Position numbers and translations under genes: made by a program. Source: Candidatus Steffania adelgidicola (GTDB taxonomy: Bacteria; Pseudomonadota; Gammaproteobacteria; Enterobacterales; Enterobacteriaceae). Taken from it: 64,000 nt of DNA. The first letter of the stretch is position 1. Every line of letters begins with the position of its first letter. The stretch covers positions 1,208,346-1,272,345 of the forward strand of contig NZ_CP045889.1 in the NCBI RefSeq assembly GCF_020541225.1, read 5' to 3'. The notes beneath the pieces are model-generated. The model had not been told where the DNA came from. It saw only the letters and a program-made list of their open reading frames with translations, and made no database searches. Shown here one piece after another: positions 34,985 through 48,919 of the stretch.

Positions 34985-36583
34985 TAAGTTTTACCGGCTG
35001 GTTGTGTCTTGTATAAGAAATATTATACACAATAAGCATTGTGGGTAATAAAATCGAGAACAAAAGAAAAAGAAAAAGGAAAAAAGAAATTATAAAAATA
35101 TCTTTTTATCTGATTACCTAAAAACTATGTTTTTGTATTTTTTAGATAAAAATATTAAAATACAATCTAAATATTTTTCCATTAACAAAGAAAACACTCC
35201 CCTATTATAAATTCATTCTTTTCCTGAAGCAGAGGTATAGATACCTGATAAATAAGCAGATATGGAATTGAGGAAGAGAAATTCTGGTCGTCAATAGTTT
35301 CTCTTGACTAGCTAAAATAACCAAACTAATTAGTTTTCATCTGGCTAGATGGAAATACTACAATTTTCCAACATTATTTTTCCTCCGCGGTATCTTTAAT
35401 AACTCTGACTCAATATAAACCAGCATCCACTTAATCTTCTGGGCATTTTCTACTATCAGCCTTAAGATAGTCATCTAATATTATGATGATTTGGTCACAG
35501 GCAAACCTGTACCCAAGTAATAATTCTGGCCAATATTTACTCATATTAATAAAGGATCTCTTGCTTTAAATAAAGCCATATCTGATTTTTTATTTATTGT
35601 AGTGTCTCATTTGATCTAAGCATCTTCTGCAGTTGCGATTTTGTACTGTTTTTTTAAATAAACCTGCACTTCTTAAATGATTTTCCTGATTTTAAAATCA
35701 AGCAGTCCATATAAATAAACTTTAAAAATAAAAAAGATTCTTTGTCTTAAACACTTATCCAAACCCTAGTTCATAAACATGGTGAAATAATAGAATTGTT
35801 CTTCAGAGAAGATGCTTAAAAATAAAACTTTATGATAATGCATCTCCACAACGAAGTAATACAGTTCCTAGAAAGAGAAAACTACTTTATGCAACCATTA
35901 TTCAATAACTTTATTATAATTAGACAATATCAACGCAGGATGGAGAGCCTGTGTAATAACGCATATCACTCTTATTTTTTATTTTATTCTTCACTAAATT
36001 TGTAATTATTGTAATTATTAGATATAGAAACTAATGCTAATTATGTATAATAAGTGGTTAAATATTTCGCCTTATGTTGAAATAAATTATCAAGATTAAA
36101 CAGATGGCATACGTCAATATCAGCCAAACAAGCGTTATCTTTCTAATGTGCATAAAACTATCGTGTACCTGATCTGTTTCAGAACATAATTCTTTTATTA
36201 ATCCTGTTATGAATCTGCTCAATATCGCTTTTAACAAATTCGAGCAGTAGTCATGATTACATTCATTACATGTTGCGCATCACTACCCGTATATCAAGAT
36301 CGTTTGATATACGCTTTTTCATGCTCTCCTATGCCAATCTAAATCAAATGATTTATTGCATTACACGCACACAAAAATCAAGAAGATGCAAATATTTTTT
36401 CTAAAAACACTTTATGGGAATCTAAATAAAACAACTAATAAATAGAGTCCAAAACCAAATTTAGTAATCGGAGAGCCCGATAACCTATAAAATAATACCA
36501 TCCACAATAACGACAGATATTGTTTAGTCCCTTGTCTAATACGTGTATAATATTGTGTTACCCCTGACATCGAAGGCAACGTC
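34985..36583. other. 1.6-kb AT-rich gap between lapA fossil and typA
   Basis: No gene identified. It contains a purine-only tract near 35,055-35,090, and a minus-strand open stretch of about 70 codons (36058 to about 36285) without a normal start that ends in a strongly hydrophobic segment. A perfect TATAAT at 36546-36551, 33 bp before typA, may be its -10 element. E. coli pgpB or glnA would be expected by synteny but neither could be confirmed. Confidence 0.4.
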
Positions 36584-38395
36584 GTGATTGAAAACTTGCG
36601 TAACATCGCCATCATCGCGCATGTAGACCATGGTAAAACCACCTTGGTTGATAAATTGTTGCGACAGTCCGGCACACTTGATGAGCGTAACAATGCCACT
36701 GAACGCATAATGGACTCTAACGATTTAGAAAAAGAACGCGGGATCACCATCCTAGCTAAAAATACTGCTATTAACTGGAAAGATTACCGCATTAATATTG
36801 TCGATACACCGGGCCACGCTGATTTTGGAGGGGAAGTTGAGCGTGTTATGTCAATGGTAGACTCGGTATTACTATTGGTTGACGCAATGGATGGTCCGAT
36901 GCCACAGACCCGTTTCGTAACGCAAAAAGCGTTTGGCTACAATTTAAAACCCATTGTCATTGTCAATAAAGTTGACCGTCCAGGCGCTCGTCCAAACTGG
37001 GTAGTAGATCAAGTGTTTGATTTGTTTGTTAACTTAGGGGCAACCGATAATCAGCTTGATTTTCCAATTGTTTACACATCAGCGATCCACGGGATCGCCG
37101 GTCTAGAATATGACGATATGGCAGATGATATGACTCCGTTGTTTGAGTCCATCGTAAAGCATGTCGATGCCCCAAATGTCGACGTCGACGGACCATTCCA
37201 AATGCAACTGTCTCAGCTTGACTACAACAGTTATCTTGGCATTATTGGCATTGGGCGTATCAAACGAGGCTCAGTCAAGCCCAAGCAAAATGTAACCGTA
37301 GTAGACAACAAAGGGAAACGCCGTAACGCTCAAGTAGGGCAGGTCTTAAGTCATATGGGCCTCCAACGTATCGAATCCCCACTAGCCGAAGCAGGTGACA
37401 TTATTGCGATTATCGGGTTAGGCGAATTAAATATTTCCGATACTATTTGCGATCCAGGAAAAATAGAAGCACTACCCGTATTAACAGTTGACGAACCTAC
37501 TGTATCCATGTCCTTCGGTGTAAACACGTCTCCGTTCTGTGGAAAAGAAGGAAAATACGTTACCTCCCGTCAAATTTTGGAACGTTTGCAGAAAGAACTG
37601 GTACACAACGTCGCTCTAAGGGTAGAAGAAACTGAAGATCCTGATACCTTTCGTGTTTCTGGGCGGGGCGAGCTGCATCTCTCCGTGCTTATTGAAAATA
37701 TGCGGCGAGAAGGATTCGAGCTTGGCGTTTCCCGACCGAAAGTAATTTTTCGCAATGTCAATAGTATTAAACAGGAACCTTTTGAGTCAGTAACGCTTAA
37801 TATTGAAGCGCAGCATCAAGGGGTAATCATGGAAGCAATGGGTATTCGTAAAGGTGAGATGAAAAATATGCTACTAGAAGGAAAAGATCGGATCCGTCTA
37901 GATTACATGGTGCCAAGCCGGGGACTAATTGGTTTTCGGAGTACTTTCCTCACTATGACCTCGGGTACTGGTTTTTTCTATTCTAGCTTCAGCCACTATG
38001 ATAACCTCTGTCCTGGAGACATCGCTCAGCGACAAAACGGCGTACTTATTTCCAACGGTCAAGGTAAAGCTGTAGCCTACGCCCTATATAGTCTTCAAGA
38101 TCGCGGCCGTCTATTCCTCGGACATGGTTCTGCGGTATACGAAGGTCAGATTATCGGTATTCACACGCGCTCTAACGATCTAACAGTAAATTGTTTAACC
38201 GGTAAGAAGCTGACTAATATGCGCGCATCCGGTACAGATGAAGCTACTACTCTCGTACCAGTGATCAAGATGTCACTGGAGCGAGCAATAGCATTTATTG
38301 ATGATGATGAATTAGTTGAGGTCACGCCAAAATCGATTCGTCTTCGTAAACGTTACCTGACTCAAAATGAACGTAAGCGCGCTAATCGCTGCTAA
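36584..38395 (+). CDS. typA: Ribosome-associated GTPase TypA/BipA
   Basis: 603 residues (E. coli 607). A translational GTPase of the EF-G family that aids 50S assembly and growth under stress. G1 is HVDHGKTT (13-20), G3 is [10 protein letters not shown]4 is NKVD. The BipA-specific C-terminal domain ([19 protein letters not shown]) is intact. The start is GTG with GAAGG 8 nt upstream. It stands alone between non-coding stretches. Confidence 0.97.
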   Translation: MIENLRNIAIIAHVDHGKTTLVDKLLRQSGTLDERNNATERIMDSNDLEKERGITILAKNTAINWKDYRINIVDTPGHADFGGEVERVMSMVDSVLLLVDAMDGPMPQTRFVTQKAFGYNLKPIVIVNKVDRPGARPNWVVDQVFDLFVNLGATDNQLDFPIVYTSAIHGIAGLEYDDMADDMTPLFESIVKHVDAPNVDVDGPFQMQLSQLDYNSYLGIIGIGRIKRGSVKPKQNVTVVDNKGKRRNAQVGQVLSHMGLQRIESPLAEAGDIIAIIGLGELNISDTICDPGKIEALPVLTVDEPTVSMSFGVNTSPFCGKEGKYVTSRQILERLQKELVHNVALRVEETEDPDTFRVSGRGELHLSVLIENMRREGFELGVSRPKVIFRNVNSIKQEPFESVTLNIEAQHQGVIMEAMGIRKGEMKNMLLEGKDRIRLDYMVPSRGLIGFRSTFLTMTSGTGFFYSSFSHYDNLCPGDIAQRQNGVLISNGQGKAVAYALYSLQDRGRLFLGHGSAVYEGQIIGIHTRSNDLTVNCLTGKKLTNMRASGTDEATTLVPVIKMSLERAIAFIDDDELVEVTPKSIRLRKRYLTQNERKRANRC

Positions 38396-38508
38396 CGAAA
38401 TTATCATATATAAACTAGTGATAACCTGTTAATATTAAATGACTATTACGCTATTTTATCCGATTTCATTCTGGTCTCACGCGCTTTCCTAGAAGGGTCA
38501 TATCAGAC

Positions 38509-38531
38509 ATCACTTCTAGGGAAGTGATTTT
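38509..38531 (+). terminator. Hairpin terminator after typA
   Basis: ATCACTTC, loop TAGG, GAAGTGAT then TTTTGG, about 115 bp after typA and 180 bp from the converging leuD end. The perfect stem and short T-run suggest a terminator. Confidence 0.5.
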
Positions 38532-38714
38532 GGTTTGTGAAAATAAAAAATAAGACCCATCTCGATAAGAGCTCAGATAAAACTAAGCTTTTAGTCACAT
38601 TATGTCTTATTGACACATGTAGCCTGTATAGATGACAACTTATAACTACACTATAAAAATACAGTTAACGCTAGAGAAAACCAATAAGATATTGACGTAA
38701 TATTAGAGAAAATC

Positions 38715-39317
38715 TTAATGCATAAATATCGGTTGACGCCTTTCATATTGACTGATAGCTGCATGCTGCATTAGCGTTAGACCGATACTGTCAATACCGT
38801 TAATCAAGCAATGTCGGCGGAATCGGTCTATCGAAAAAGGATAAATCTTATCCTTAACCACCACCTCCTGCCGTTCCAAATTAACGCTTAAAGTCATTCC
38901 TTCCTGCGTCATTATTATAGAAAACAGTGCGTTTACCTGTTCTTCTGTAAGACGAACTGGAATCAGTTGATTATTGAAGCTGTTACTATAAAAAATATCA
39001 GCAAAACTTGGTGCTATCACCGCATGAAAACCGTAATCCGTTAAGGCCCAAAGCGCATGCTCACGCGAAGAGCCGCACCCAAAATTTTCACGAGCCAGCA
39101 GAATACTGGCGCCCTGGTAACGTGGCTGATTCAGCACAAAATTTGGATTAGGCTCTTGGCCAGCCTCATCTAAAAATCGCCAGTCATTAAATAAATGCTG
39201 CCCAAAACCAGTACGTGTTACCTTTTGTAGAAACTGCTTGGGGATAATCGCATCAGTATCTACATTAGCGGCGTCAAGGGGAACTACGATACCGGTATGC
39301 TGCGTAAATTTAGCCAT
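38715..39317 (-). CDS. leuD: 3-isopropylmalate dehydratase small subunit
   Basis: 200 residues (E. coli 201) from the ATG at 39317. An in-frame extension to 39467 lies inside leuC and is rejected. With LeuC it isomerises 2- to 3-isopropylmalate. The swivel-domain signature [18 protein letters not shown] and the [13 protein letters not shown] segment are intact. It overlaps the leuC stop by 8 nt, with AAGGAA upstream, indicating coupled translation. Confidence 0.96.
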   Translation of the reverse strand: MAKFTQHTGIVVPLDAANVDTDAIIPKQFLQKVTRTGFGQHLFNDWRFLDEAGQEPNPNFVLNQPRYQGASILLARENFGCGSSREHALWALTDYGFHAVIAPSFADIFYSNSFNNQLIPVRLTEEQVNALFSIIMTQEGMTLSVNLERQEVVVKDKIYPFSIDRFRRHCLINGIDSIGLTLMQHAAISQYERRQPIFMH

Positions 39318-40728
39318 CTGTCTTTCCTTTATGCAATTCTCGGATATCAATAAAACGTCCTGCCACCGCTGCACCCGCAGCCATCGCAGGACTAAGCAAA
39401 TGTGTACGTCCTCCGCGACCCTGACGACCCTCAAAATTCCGATTGCTAGTAGAAGCACAGCGCTCACCTGGATTCAGACGGTCATGATTCATCGCCAAGC
39501 ACATAGAACATCCAGGGAGCCGCCACTCAAAACCAGCGGTGAGGAAGATTTCATCTAGTCCTTCTGTTTCCGCCTGGGCTTTCACAGGACCAGAACCTGG
39601 CACAACGATTGCCTGAACACCAGAAGCAACAAAGCGACCACTAGCAGCTTTTGCTGCAGCTCGCAAATCTTCAATACGTGAGTTAGTACAGGAACCGATA
39701 AAAACCTTATCAATCACTACGTCCGTCAGACACATACCAGGCTGCAAATCCATGTATGCTAGCGCGTTGGCAGCAGAATTCTGCTCTATTGGATCGTTGA
39801 ATGACTCCGGTGAGGGGATAAACTGATTCACTGCAATGACCTGACTAGGGTTTGTTCCCCACGTCACCTGTGGTGCGATATCCTGCCCATTTATCGTAAC
39901 CACCTTATCGAAACTAGCATCATCATCCGATTTTAGAGTATCCCAATACATAACAGCTTGATCCCAGTGAATACCCTTAGGAGTAAATTGCCTATTTCGC
40001 AAATAGGTATAAGTGGTATTATCTGGCGCTATAATCCCCGCTTTTGCCCCCATTTCGATAGCCATATTACATAGAGTCATCCGTCCTTCCATACTGAGCA
40101 TACGGACAGTATCACCGCTAAATTCCACTACGTAGCCAGTACCGCCAGCCGAGCCAACTTTCCTAATAATCGCCAAGATTATGTCTTTTGCACTGATATC
40201 TCGCCCAATTTGGCCTGTAACATCTATTTTCATAGTTTTAGCCCGGCCTTGTTTTAGCGTCTGTGTCGCAAGAACATGCTCTACTTCCGAGGTTCCAATA
40301 CCAAACGCTAGGGCACCAAAAGCTCCATGAGTGGAAGTATGGGAATCTCCACAAACGATAGTCATACCTGGCAGAGTCATACCTTGTTCAGGGCCGATTA
40401 CGTGTACAATTCCTTGGAAAGGGTGATTGAGATCATACAGCTGGACGCCAAATTCTGCACAGTTTTTTATCAGTTCCTGCATTTGAATACGAGCCTTCTC
40501 TCCAGAAGCATAAATATTTTTACTTTGTGTGGAAACATTGTGATCCATGGTGGCAAAGGTTTTACCCGGCTGTCGAACAGTACGTTTTTTCGTGCGTAAA
40601 CCATCAAACGCCTGCGGCGAGGTGACTTCATGCACTAAATGCCGGTCAATATACAGCAAGGGCATCTCATTTTTTGCCTCATGGATAACGTGCGCATCGT
40701 ATAGTTTTTGGTATAACGATTTGCCCAT
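39310..40728 (-). CDS. leuC: 3-isopropylmalate dehydratase large subunit
   Basis: 472 residues (E. coli 466). An aconitase-family protein holding the 4Fe-4S cluster. The cluster cysteines lie in FIGSCTNSR and in [10 protein letters not shown]. The active-site stretch [21 protein letters not shown] is intact. The ATG lies 5 bp after the leuB stop, just past a run of nine G at the end of leuB. Confidence 0.97.
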   Translation of the reverse strand: MGKSLYQKLYDAHVIHEAKNEMPLLYIDRHLVHEVTSPQAFDGLRTKKRTVRQPGKTFATMDHNVSTQSKNIYASGEKARIQMQELIKNCAEFGVQLYDLNHPFQGIVHVIGPEQGMTLPGMTIVCGDSHTSTHGAFGALAFGIGTSEVEHVLATQTLKQGRAKTMKIDVTGQIGRDISAKDIILAIIRKVGSAGGTGYVVEFSGDTVRMLSMEGRMTLCNMAIEMGAKAGIIAPDNTTYTYLRNRQFTPKGIHWDQAVMYWDTLKSDDDASFDKVVTINGQDIAPQVTWGTNPSQVIAVNQFIPSPESFNDPIEQNSAANALAYMDLQPGMCLTDVVIDKVFIGSCTNSRIEDLRAAAKAASGRFVASGVQAIVVPGSGPVKAQAETEGLDEIFLTAGFEWRLPGCSMCLAMNHDRLNPGERCASTSNRNFEGRQGRGGRTHLLSPAMAAGAAVAGRFIDIRELHKGKTDG

Positions 40729-40733
40729 AATAA

Positions 40734-43405
<2,672 letters not shown>

Positions 43406-43446
43406 GGTCGATCCTTATTCTGTAGGTTTACGCATACGGCAGGCAT

Positions 43447-43473
43447 AAAAAAACCGCGCACTGCGCGGGTTTT
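43447..43473 (-). terminator. Leucine operon attenuator (terminator hairpin)
   Basis: On the minus strand: CCGCGC, loop AGT, GCGCGG followed by seven T, 20 nt after the leuL stop and 42 nt before leuA. It is the most GC-rich hairpin of the region and matches the position of the E. coli leu attenuator. Confidence 0.85.
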
Positions 43474-43492
43474 AATCTAGAATGCCCTAAAT

Positions 43493-43567
43493 TTAGTTTT
43501 GAATACCCTGCACCAGCCCGCTGCGGACAAAGTTCGCGTGTGGCAGGCTTAGTAGTTGAACAGACAC
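43493..43567 (-). CDS. leuL: leu operon leader peptide LeuL
   Basis: 24 codons from GTG at 43567: MSVQLLSLPHAN then FVRSGLVQGIQN. It aligns with the E. coli leader LLLLNAFIVRGRPVGGIQH, keeping LL-L, FVR and the GIQN end. The control codons are CTA CTA AGC CTG, so the rare CTA codons that sense charged tRNA-Leu are kept, though one of the four is now serine. The sequence CTGGAACTCAAAGAG lies 9 nt upstream of the GTG. An in-frame ATG at 43597 would add ten codons but has no ribosome-binding site. Translation stalling at these codons should prevent the terminator downstream from forming. Confidence 0.8.
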   Translation of the reverse strand: MSVQLLSLPHANFVRSGLVQGIQN

Positions 43568-43615
43568 GAATATAAACTCTTTGAGTTCCAGTATCATATT
43601 TAATTAATGAAGTCA

Positions 43616-43644
43616 TTGGTACCGTATCCAACACGCGCTGTCAA
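43616..43644 (-). promoter_or_regulatory. leuLABCD promoter
   Basis: Perfect -35 TTGACA (43639-43644), 17-bp spacer, -10 TACCAA (43616-43621), reading leftward. E. coli leu also has TTGACA with a GTATCC-containing spacer, and GGATAC occurs here. The predicted transcript starts about 40 nt before the leuL GTG. Confidence 0.75.
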
Positions 43645-43995
43645 CCGTTCATTCTTTGAGGGTACGAACTGGGTAGGATTTGCCGATGAGTGCTTTTACG
43701 CACTCCTTGATGAACTTCATGCGCAAGAATGAAATAACATACCGATAAGTCTCGATACTTAGTAGAGTATCTTACTAATCGGCAATACGATAGCGCAATA
43801 AATATACATTTGTTTCCAAGAAAGTTTCTTACTCCGGATCCATATTATCAACTCATTGAACAGTCTTATATAGGGAATTAAACATGATGTAAATATAATA
43901 GTACAGTCTTGATAAGACATATCTACTATATCTTAAGAAAACCAGCAAGGCGTTTTATTCTACATCTTCGCATTGTACGCTAGGAGTAAAAATTC

Positions 43996-44017
43996 ATCCT
44001 TCCCTTAGGGGAAGGAT
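43996..44017. repeat. Perfect 9-bp hairpin in intergenic DNA
   Basis: ATCCTTCCC, loop TTAG, GGGAAGGAT. It has no T-run and lies just before the leuO fossil. It is the clearest member of a dispersed set of pyrimidine-arm/purine-arm hairpins (see findings). Confidence 0.6.
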
Positions 44018-44039
44018 AGTACTGCAGTCATCCTCAAGC

Positions 44040-44980
44040 AGAATATAAAATTAGGTAATAAATTACCTTAGTGGTAGAATATAAAATTTACATTTTATTT
44101 ATTTCGTATGGTTATTTTTACTGCTGGCATATACCAGTACGCTGTAAGAAGGGAATGAATCATACAATTGACGTAATGCTTAGGCCATCAGCAAACTTAC
44201 CATTCCAGTGATGCTCTTTCTGCTTCATACCACTAACGCCTTAATCAGTATCGCAATTATTCATATCCAATTAAATGTCAATACTAGTACTTTTTAGCTA
44301 AAACAGCTTTTCATTGATTGGTTAAGATGGCTTTGAAGATAGGAATATATAAGTGATATCAGCACTAATCATAATAGTAGATTCTCTAGTGAGAGAGCGT
44401 CAATATCGACACACAACTTAACTTTAATCACATAGTTTATATAAACTATAATACTGATATTTGATATGTAGTGATATCTACACGAAAAGTGAATCGCTTA
44501 AACACACAATGTTCTATTGTCATCTTTTATCAAACAAAATACAATCATTTATTCACTTAGTACTTACCGAATAATGGTTGCATCGTAGTAATGAGAGCTG
44601 AAACTTAACCAATGTTTTTAGATAAAATAGATTTTTTTATTCTTTATCCTACTACTATTGAGCGTTTTTTAAAATTTAGGATTTTACTCGTATATTAGAC
44701 TCATTGCAAATAATAAATTCTTATATATTATTCAATTATCCTATTATGAATTTTTATCGTCTTGATGAATCGATAAGTTGGGGAAAATATTTTCTACTGC
44801 ATGCTCACCTTGTTTTCTTTATCCAATAGATATTATTGATAACTGGAGGCCGGGTTCAGTACAAGAACACTTTATAAACAAACCAAGCTACACAAAATAC
44901 AGAAGATAAATAAGAGTATTTGTCAATTTCTAAGTTCAAATAAATCCATACGTTGATACTATGTTACATATCCTAAACAT
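44040..44980 (+). pseudogene. leuO: Decayed leuO (LysR-type regulator)
   Basis: leuO is divergent from the leu operon in E. coli, starting about 650 bp from leuA; here the match begins about 635 bp away. Plus-strand codons from 44111 read VIFTAGIYQYAVRRE, stop, IIQLT, stop, CLGHQQ in one frame, following LeuO NLLTVFDAVMQEQNITRAA and LGMSQ of the helix-turn-helix. Only the N-terminal third is convincing; the end is set by expected length. Confidence 0.58.
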
Positions 44981-46885
44981 GAAAAATACAGAATATAAAT
45001 AGCGAGCATCTCATTACGAATGATATTAAATTGCGAGTTTTTAATAGTGTACTTGTCTCTCACAAAGAGAGAGCAACATCCCTATTGTCAAAACACTAAA
45101 CAAACCTAAAAATTTTTATAAAAATTGACATATTATTCAACATGTTCAAATCCATCAGATCCATTAATCTATTCAATAATTAATAATAAATATTTTTTAC
45201 TTTATTGGATTGATCCCTCCCATCTCCAATTATTATATTAATTCTTGTCTATGATATTTTATTGTATTAAATGATTATTTAAGATAAAGTCTTGTATCGT
45301 CTTTATTTATATGCTAGGAAAAACACCTCTACACTTCAAGACATAAATCATATTGCACACTCCGCGTATTGAATATTCTTAACTCGCTAAAATTATTATT
45401 TTACAAACAATGATAATATAATAGTGTTGACGATTATAAACATGTTTTATATCGAGTCTAGACGATTCTTATACCGTTTAAAAAAAAGAGATAGCTCCCT
45501 CTAAAACAAACACGTTGTCTTTTAAAAGACTGGCTAAAAATGTGCGGATAAATATCTATTTTTTACCGCTTTGCGCGGTAGTTTAAAATATTTTCGTATA
45601 AATAGAATGTGGGGAATGAAAAAATAAAACATTAATTACCATAATCTAAGCATCAAACCTGAAAGTTCAGCACACCATGACTTTCGAATGTTTTCCATAA
45701 AAAAATAAAATAGAAATAGTTATTTTATAGATATAACTTTCACTACTTGATATTTTTATCTATTATCAAAAGATAATATCATATCTAATATATGATATTT
45801 CTTAAACATTCCTCACCACACATCTTGAACATGTATTTTATTAGATACTGATCAGTAATGGAAGGAGAGTTCCCCACGTATCTATAGAAGTTAATATGGA
45901 GGATAGTACTTAGAGTCCACTATCTATAAAAACGGGGGTCAGCACGCTATAGAAATGTCATAAAAGTGACTTTTTTATCAAATATTGTAATATGGTAACT
46001 CTTCTTAATATAAGAAGAGGATAAAACGTAACCATCTTAAACAAGATCTAGCACAAATATCTAATTATATTTATGAGGCACTGGTATGAATCCAGATTTT
46101 TCAAGAACAGAATGGAGCGACTCTTCTTTAAAATAGAAAGACCACTTTACTAATATGTCATATATTTCCCATTTCTATCTATAGAAACCCTATGTAATCC
46201 ACATTACTTACATATGTATAGATAATGTAGTTAAAACAAAAAATCGTTTATTTCTATTTAAATATCTTCATCAATCGTGTGATAATAAGAAGGGAATCAT
46301 GGGACTAGTGCAGAATATTATTTTATTAACATATAAAAATATGCGATAAGGTACTCATTTAATTATAACTTTACTATACGTAAACAATTAATCAATTTTT
46401 CTTACCACAAGAGAATTTATTACGAATAGGCTGGATCATTATTAATCCCAAATTGATTATGTTCCAATAATCCTATAGTCTTCTCTTACGCTTCTCAGAA
46501 CATGAAGTCTGATACATTATGACCTCAAGCTTATTAAGCGTGTATCCAGATGATAAAGGATTCCCTTTTTATAAAAATATTTTTTTGATATCATAAACCC
46601 TAGGTTTATAATAAACATTGATCCATATTTTCATAAAATAACAACCTAACCCAACGTTAATATCTAAGATAGACATAAATAAAAAATTTAATAGATCTTC
46701 TACCTTAATACAGAATATCAGTTTTTAATATAATAAGTATATTCAATATCACATCTCTTAACTATACTCAATATTCACACAAAGGTAACTTATTGTATGA
46801 ACTCGGATGACCATAATTTCTACTGTTTCAGAATAACACTAAAATTTTTACCAGAATAAGCAATAATCTTACGGTGATCGCGATA
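44981..46885. other. 1.9-kb AT-rich gap, no gene recognised
   Basis: Lies between the leuO and asd fossils, so it should contain the junction of two ancestral segments. In E. coli ilvI follows leuO and glgB follows asd, but I could not confirm either. It holds several hairpins (45056-45072, 45999-46019) and the ACCGC/GCGGT stem near 45,577. Confidence 0.4.
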
Positions 46886-47947
46886 AGAGTTGCGTAAGAA
46901 AAATATTCTTAATGAGCCTAACATTTTAAAAAATCTTTAAAAAATAAGAATATAGAAATGTTCTTTATAATCATTATATTTTTGTAATTAATAAAGAGTT
47001 ACTTCAGAGATATCAGAACGATTAATTAATATCGATATATTGACTTATTGTTTATTTAAAGTGTCGCTTAAAACGTAAGAGTACTGATACCTATACTAAT
47101 GAAGAGAAGTAATTACAATATTCTACTCCCAACCAATTCCCCTATTACCCCTTATCCATAAATAAAAATAATCGATAAGAATTAATATTCTCGTACATGA
47201 TTGTATGCTGATCTACGAATTCATCCTAAAATGAGAATAATGCAAAACTGATTGAATCGGGGTGGAAAACATGAACTACAAATTCATTATTTTTATTCTA
47301 TAGCAGTGATTTTAGATTACCTTTCACCTAACATGTTTGCTATTATCATAATAGTCACTTCACAGAATGTTAGGTGTTAACATAGTATAGATAATCTATA
47401 CCAGCTAGCACACGGTAAACTTAACCTCTTCAAAAAACAACTATACTCCATTTTTGAGTATCCTGAATTTTCAAAAATGAGTCGTGACTTAGATTTGTTC
47501 ATTAGGTATATTCTACATTTTTAAAATGTATCTCAAAAGAGAATTAATGTAATCTGTCTTTGTTTTAATAAAAACTCATATGGTTAGATGGTTAGATACC
47601 ATAGTCATTTAGCATTAAGCGCTGCCACATTATATCCATGAGCAATATTTAGAAATTCTTTAGCTGAACATCTACTCTCAAGACATTCTAAATAGGCATA
47701 TCTTACACTCTTACTGAGATCAATATGCATAGCCTGGATTGCAAGAGACTATACGGAGGATAATGTATTGCCTGCATAATACTTTCCTGATCCATATTGA
47801 AAAGATATGATCAAGTAACTGGCTATGCTAATACTGTTATCTGTCTCAGAGAATATTGGCTGCCCTAATAAAGATAAACTTTAGTCTCTTCTGTAAAAGA
47901 AGAGAAGAAATGGCTATTTTACTCTTGATTAATACTTAATAACATCA
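46886..47947 (-). pseudogene. asd: Decayed asd (aspartate-semialdehyde dehydrogenase)
   Basis: Divergent from yhgN, as in E. coli. Minus-strand codons read SSLLLQK near 47905 (GSVLMQR of Asd), RRD and LLGQPIF near 47855-47890 (ERD, QLGQAAPSF), and at the far end LQKYNDYKE near 46985 (LRKLNMGPE), SIFLFFKDF (SAFTVGDQ) and GSLRIFFLRN near 46900 (GAAEPLRRMLRQ). Stops and frameshifts are spread throughout. Its 1062 bp compare with 1104 in E. coli, and it starts 378 bp from yhgN. Confidence 0.83.
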
Positions 47948-48325
47948 ACTTTACTTAATATACAGAAGCTACTAACTAAACATATTGTATTTATCAGATA
48001 CTATCGAATACAGTTATCATATAATAATTAACACACAGATTCATATAAGGAAGCATATCACTTAAATTCCCATTTTTAGATTAAACGTCTTATTTTTAAG
48101 ACTATCACTTGTTTTTAAAAACAAAGACAATATATGACAAGATTATTCGAGGGTCTATGACCATCCACCATAATCAAAAGTTCTGCGTGACAAATTATTC
48201 TGTTCACATTATAAATGTGTGCTTAAAAAATAGATTTAAAATTGTTTAATTTTAAATTTTTTCAACAGTGTTGTTTATACTATATCTCTTGCCGGAGTAA
48301 CAACGCTAATCACATCGAGGTAATA

Positions 48326-48919
48326 ATGAGTGAAATGATATCGGCTACCGTTTTATTATTTTTAATAATGGATCCCTTAGGCAACTTACCGATTTTCATG
48401 TCGGTTCTTAAACATCTTGAACCAAAAAGGCGACGAATTATTGTCATCCGAGAAATGTTAATAGCACTACTGCTTATGCTTGTTTTTCTGTTTTCTGGGG
48501 AACATATTCTCTCATTCCTCAGCCTGCACACCGAAACGGTATCAATTTCCGGTGGAATTATTTTATTTTTAATCGCTATCAAAATGATTTTTCCTGCGCT
48601 AGAGGGAAATAGCTCCGGACTTCCAGCAGGAGAAGAACCGTTTTTAGTACCACTAGCCATTCCACTAGTAGCTGGACCCTCCATTTTAGCCACATTAATG
48701 CTCTTATCTCATCAATATCCTAAAAAAATTAATCAGTTGATCCTAGCATTGCTAATCGCCTGGGGTCTCTCTGTCGTCATCCTCATGCTATCAAACGTCT
48801 TTTTGCGATTGTTAGGCAATAAAGGGGTAAGCGCTCTTGAACGATTAATGGGATTATTATTAGTCATGATCTCAACCCAAATGTTCCTAGACGGCGTTCG
48901 CGCTTACCTTCGTGTATGA
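48326..48919 (+). CDS. yhgN: MarC/YhgN-family inner membrane protein
   Basis: 197 residues from ATG 48326, E. coli YhgN length; the frame runs upstream to 48242 but that part is not conserved, and GAGG lies 7 nt before the chosen start. About six membrane segments, with the family signature FLIMDPLGNLPIFMSVLK at the start and GEEPFLVPLAIPLVAGPSI in the middle. Its molecular function is unknown. It stands alone in non-coding DNA, so its retention implies a real role. Confidence 0.93.
   Translation: MSEMISATVLLFLIMDPLGNLPIFMSVLKHLEPKRRRIIVIREMLIALLLMLVFLFSGEHILSFLSLHTETVSISGGIILFLIAIKMIFPALEGNSSGLPAGEEPFLVPLAIPLVAGPSILATLMLLSHQYPKKINQLILALLIAWGLSVVILMLSNVFLRLLGNKGVSALERLMGLLLVMISTQMFLDGVRAYLRV

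Noticed and set aside
35040-35095. Purine-only tract (AAAAGAAAAAGAAAAAGG...)
   Set aside because: Probably low-complexity drift in AT-rich DNA; no repeat unit or partner found.
35500-36300. Possible pgpB fossil next to lapA (FTMF against HTMF)
   Set aside because: A four-residue match and inconsistent spacing are not enough.
43428-43634. 68-codon frame overlapping the leu leader on the minus strand
   Set aside because: It is a different frame from leuL and runs through the attenuator hairpin; leuL explains the region.
47605-47730. 41-codon frame with an ATG on the minus strand (MHIDLSKSVRYAYLECLE...)
   Set aside because: It lies in an off-frame part of the asd fossil, has no ribosome-binding site and no recognised family.
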